Of a DNA stretch of 64,000 nucleotides, positions 61,110-64,000 are shown piece by piece (the stretch's first letter is position 1; each line of letters opens with the position of its first letter). A program made the translations under genes and the position numbers. The notes under the pieces were generated by a model, which made no database searches, was not told the DNA's origin, and saw only the letters and a program-made list of their open reading frames with translations. Source of the DNA: Prorocentrum cordatum. Taxonomy: Eukaryota > Sar > Dinophyceae > Prorocentrales > Prorocentraceae. Location of the stretch: assembly GCA_963575745.1 (NCBI GenBank), contig CAUYUJ010015739.1, forward strand, positions 112,834 to 176,833, in the 5' to 3' direction.

Positions 61110-63679
61110 GCGGGGCAACCCGCGAACTCGAGACGCTCTCTCCTACTTCACTGCGCTACTTCACTCCCGACTTCCACCAGATGCCAATCGGCAACTCGAT
61201 CGAGAACGTGGTCACCCTGCGGGGCTACCCGCAGCGGGGCCACCTGCATCCCGTGCCAGTCAGGCGCCTCACGGCTACTACGCCAGAGCCTGACAAACCA
61301 CAGCCTAAACCAATCACCGAAGCCGAAATGCACATGCATTGGATCAAGATAACTATATTCGGCATTCTGTGGGTAATAATGGGATGTGCTGTGGGATACA
61401 TGCGGCAGGGGATGGACGACACGCGTACTACTGGCCCTTCATGGGACCCTGCCGGTACTACGCCTTTTCGCGAATACGTTCGCGAAGTACATGCATGGTT
61501 AAACGTAACGAGTGGCAATATGACACCACCACAACAAGCTGCAGCACTACAACGAGGCCTTCAAGGTCTGGCTCGTCGTATCGCCATGCAGGTCCCCTCC
61601 CAGATCATCAATTATGGTGTAACTGTCAATGGACAGCCAACGGATGCAGTAACATATATACTGTACTTACTGAGCACCAAATTTGAAAATCTGGAAGATG
61701 AGCGCCAGCTCAACTCTGGCACTGCCCTTATCGACTTCCGCGTCGAAAGGGGCGAGCGAATCGACTCAGTATTAGCTCGATTCGAGATGGCCCGTGACGA
61801 GGCTAACTCTGTTGGCTTTGTCATCCCCAACTTTCAGATCCTAACGCTGATTCTCTTCAGAGCGTTAGGCGTTGGCGCGTCACGAGCCCAACACCTGCTT
61901 GAGCCCTTCAATCATCAGATGCCCCGAACACAAGCAGACTATGACAGGCTGCTGACCAGGATGAGGAACTACGGACATGTTGCCGAGCGCTCTCCTGGCA
62001 ACATAGCGGGTATCTTCACAGGGCACCACTCACATGCAGGTGTCTACGCCACGACTGCGGGGTCACCCGCTGGTCCTGGCGAGCCAAATCCCTGGGCTGA
62101 CCCAGCCGATATGCCCAACGAGGCCACTGCCCTTTTAGGGCAGACTGGCCAGGCATCGGCAGAGGCAGCTGAGGCGAACGCCTGGTCGAATTACTCGCCA
62201 GGCGCCGCCTACACTGCAAGCCCGCCCTCGGGCACAACCCTCTGGGGCCAAGCGGAGTCATCCGCTCAAGGGTCTCAGCCGCCCTCACCGTTTGAATCTG
62301 GCACTGACACGGATACCTCATCTGACGATGAGCACAATGGCATAGTCTCTGCTGGTAATGACTACCCAGCGGATGACACTCACCTCTCTGAACAACAAAG
62401 AGCGGAAGCCGCCTTTATGGCTTATCGCAAATCAAAACGCCGTTGGAGGCGCTTTATGAAGAAACCAGTCAGAAAGGTGAGACGTGCAGTACGCCGACAT
62501 TTCAAACGATTTGGAAAGGGTCGTGGCAAAGGGGGTCGCAGACGCCGTATGCATGGTAGGGGTATTACTGCTTTCCTCACGTCCTTAACTGATATGGCTT
62601 TTGAAGAAGTTCTTATCGGAGGCAAAGGTCGGGGTCACAGGCGGACCTCCGGTAAGGGAAAAGGGCGGAGGGGCAACCCTAGGGACGCTTCTGGCAATAC
62701 TATGAAGTGTCATACATGCGGTAGCACAGAGCATTTGCGCGATCAATGCCCGAAGGGGAAAGGAAAGGGATCCGTACATTTGGCTCAAAATTCTTTTATG
62801 GATGACATAGATTACATTGACTACGAGTTTTACGTCAATCCAGAAGCGGCTCCCGCCGCGGGCTCCTCCACGTATTACGTGATGGCCCGCTACGCTGAAG
62901 CAACTGTAGCCCTGGAAGACTACGCAGTGACCCTCTTCGACGAGTTCCACGGCTGGGACGAGGTCGACGAGGTCGCGTACAATGCTTGGTTCGGTCTTCC
63001 AGCGGGGCCACCCGCCGGCGACGAGGTCTCCGAAGCCGAGACCGTCCCGGCAACAGAGGAAGAACTCACCGCCGTGCTGGCCCCGCAAGTGATTGGCATG
63101 CCGTTGCTGCCAAATCCTTCGTGGGCTGGTTCGGAGGCGGGAGACGCCGATGACGAAATGCGGGGCCATCCCGCGTATTCCGACTCCGAAGAAGCCGAAG
63201 AAGATTATAAGGACATGCTCCAAGAGCAGGTCTCAGAAGCAATCCGACTCCTGAGTGCGCCAGCACATCAGCAGATAACCATGAACGAACTGCTGTCACA
63301 CCCAGGAGCTGCACGTCTACGTCCATACTTGGATTCGGACATGTCAGCATCTCAGATGCTGACAGCACTCCAAGCTCTAGCGGGGTCACCCGCCGAAGAG
63401 ACGCCAGACGCAACAGCGGGGCCACCCGCTTGGTCTATGGATGTATTCATGCAAGGTTGTGATCAAATGGACATTAACGACCTCACGATGGAGCAGTTAA
63501 ACGACATCGGGTACTTCAGAAGCCCGTATCAAAACGTGTTCATGGTCCAGGACAGCTCAGAGGACTCGGAGGACATGCGCTACGCCAAGAGGGACAGACG
63601 ACCGTCGCCTCCCCGAGACTCAGAGCATGACGATCAAAGGCCAATGGCACGCGGTAGTGCGTCAGCGGGGCCAGCCCGC
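61110..63679 (+). repeat. element 2 set of GNNA micro-hairpins
   Basis: First bases: 61110 (GCAA loop), 61216 (seven-pair stem, GCTA), 61233 (GCCA), 62057 (GTCA), 62252 (stem GCGGA/TCCGC, GTCA), 63002 (GCCA), 63380 (GTCA), 63416 (GCCA). 63160 and 63665 have five-base loops (GCCAT, GCCAG). Four sites align with hairpins of element 1: 62057 with 18722, 62252 with 18893, 63002 with 19678, 63160 with 19800. Confidence 0.85.
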
Positions 63680-64000
63680 AGAAGGAGCCGTTCAGCTCCC
63701 AGACGCCCTACACATGATGAATCGGGCTATCCATACAGTACTGAGCACTCCGTCGGAGTATCCGCTCAGCATGTGCCGGATTGGTACATCAAATGGTACC
63801 CCGGCTACTCGATGGACACGCTTCGCCACTGGTATTCTAAGGAGTACTGCACTAAAAGGGACGAAACTGGCGCGATAATACGTACCAAGGGTGGCAAGAC
63901 CAAGACGCCAGAGGCTTGGGACAAAAGGGCTAAGAAACAGGAGATCATCAACGATCGCAAGACATACAGGAAACAAGTATGTCAGTGCGAGCCCTTCAAA
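61181..64000 (+). CDS. element 2 Gag-Pol, N-terminal part, runs off the window
   Basis: At least 940 codons without a stop. The frame is also open upstream through the primer site into the LTR, with earlier ATGs at 60830 and 60860; the ATG at 61181 is the first after the primer site and is preferred. A membrane-spanning segment (KITIFGILWVIMGCAVGYM) lies at residues about 54-72. A Gag core follows (REYVREVHAWLNVTSGNM, QQAAALQRGLQGLARRI, ILFRALGVGASRAQHLLEPF, RSPGNIAGIF), then an acidic stretch, a basic patch (KKPVRKVRRAVRR) and a zinc knuckle (CHTCGSTEHLRDQC, 62707-62750). An acidic region and a Cys-containing linker end the visible part. Protease and later domains should lie beyond the edge. 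Confidence 0.8.
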   Translation, partial: MPIGNSIENVVTLRGYPQRGHLHPVPVRRLTATTPEPDKPQPKPITEAEMHMHWIKITIFGILWVIMGCAVGYMRQGMDDTRTTGPSWDPAGTTPFREYVREVHAWLNVTSGNMTPPQQAAALQRGLQGLARRIAMQVPSQIINYGVTVNGQPTDAVTYILYLLSTKFENLEDERQLNSGTALIDFRVERGERIDSVLARFEMARDEANSVGFVIPNFQILTLILFRALGVGASRAQHLLEPFNHQMPRTQADYDRLLTRMRNYGHVAERSPGNIAGIFTGHHSHAGVYATTAGSPAGPGEPNPWADPADMPNEATALLGQTGQASAEAAEANAWSNYSPGAAYTASPPSGTTLWGQAESSAQGSQPPSPFESGTDTDTSSDDEHNGIVSAGNDYPADDTHLSEQQRAEAAFMAYRKSKRRWRRFMKKPVRKVRRAVRRHFKRFGKGRGKGGRRRRMHGRGITAFLTSLTDMAFEEVLIGGKGRGHRRTSGKGKGRRGNPRDASGNTMKCHTCGSTEHLRDQCPKGKGKGSVHLAQNSFMDDIDYIDYEFYVNPEAAPAAGSSTYYVMARYAEATVALEDYAVTLFDEFHGWDEVDEVAYNAWFGLPAGPPAGDEVSEAETVPATEEELTAVLAPQVIGMPLLPNPSWAGSEAGDADDEMRGHPAYSDSEEAEEDYKDMLQEQVSEAIRLLSAPAHQQITMNELLSHPGAARLRPYLDSDMSASQMLTALQALAGSPAEETPDATAGPPAWSMDVFMQGCDQMDINDLTMEQLNDIGYFRSPYQNVFMVQDSSEDSEDMRYAKRDRRPSPPRDSEHDDQRPMARGSASAGPARRRSRSAPRRPTHDESGYPYSTEHSVGVSAQHVPDWYIKWYPGYSMDTLRHWYSKEYCTKRDETGAIIRTKGGKTKTPEAWDKRAKKQEIINDRKTYRKQVCQCEPFK

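Larger units (their letters stand above)
60680..64000 (+). mobile_element. element 2: copia-like LTR element, 5' part, continues off the window
   Basis: The left end resembles the element 1 LTR (CTTTAAACGGAG; GGCTCAAGCCGGGCCCGGCC; CAAATATATGACTGTGCCTC). A primer-binding site and a long Gag-type frame homologous to element 1 follow. No stop or frameshift occurs in 3.1 kb, so it is much younger than element 1. It carries at least ten micro-hairpins. Confidence 0.85.

Noticed and set aside
61110-63679. Hairpins as simple protein linkers with biased codons
   Set aside because: Kept as an alternative but not preferred: pairing is preserved where the amino acids change (62252) and where the frame differs (63160).

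Overview
The window looks like nuclear DNA of a dinoflagellate. It is GC-rich and gene-poor, crowded with microsatellites, and carries two classes of retrotransposon whose domain make-up I know from dinoflagellate genomes. It also holds a 14-base match to the 3' end of the dinoflagellate spliced leader (1698-1711). The one host-type gene is a LamG-like protein with a Pro-Thr linker. I see no bacterial, organellar, tRNA or rRNA genes. All domain calls were made by eye; no search was run.

Layout. 1-1995: degenerate ~26-bp tandem repeat, purine microsatellites, spliced-leader relic. 1996-9944: element 3, a decayed copia-like LTR element with LTR remnants, a tRNA primer-binding site, Gag, zinc knuckle, RING, protease and methyltransferase-like remnants, but no visible integrase or reverse transcriptase. 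9945-17699: simple repeats, a 101-bp satellite (13085-15165) and the GGGGCC-type repeat family. 17700-33436: element 1, a ~15.7-kb copia-like LTR element with Gag, zinc knuckle, KptA/Tpt1-like RNA 2'-phosphotransferase, RING-H2, aspartyl protease, a conserved unknown domain, methyltransferase-like domain, integrase, reverse transcriptase (RT) and RNase H, broken by frameshifts and stops. 33437-36765: unrecognised sequence, palindromes and a heptamer satellite. 36766-45640: a LINE whose pol order is RNase H, endonuclease, RT, C2H2 fingers, methyltransferase-like domain. 45641-58650: mostly simple sequence (4.4-kb TAC array, GAC/GTC arrays, pentamer array, G-tract repeats, complex tandem repeats). 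58907-60679: LamG-like gene, apparently split by a ~0.9-kb intron and cut short by element 2. 60680-64000: element 2, a younger relative of element 1 whose reading frame stays open to the window edge.

The most unusual signal is a small hairpin (5-bp stem GCGGG/CCYGC, tetraloop usually GNNA) repeated about 30 times in elements 1 and 2 and, as far as I can see, nowhere else. It usually reads as Ala-Gly-x-Pro-Ala. At homologous sites stem pairs change together, once with a changed amino acid, and several copies sit in other frames, so the hairpin itself may be under selection or may be a mobile micro-insert.

The elements work as self-contained replicons: Gag with a conserved membrane-spanning segment, then pol enzymes. 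The accessory KptA-like, RING and methyltransferase-like modules are not standard copia equipment and point to handling of RNA ends, ubiquitin and DNA or RNA methylation.
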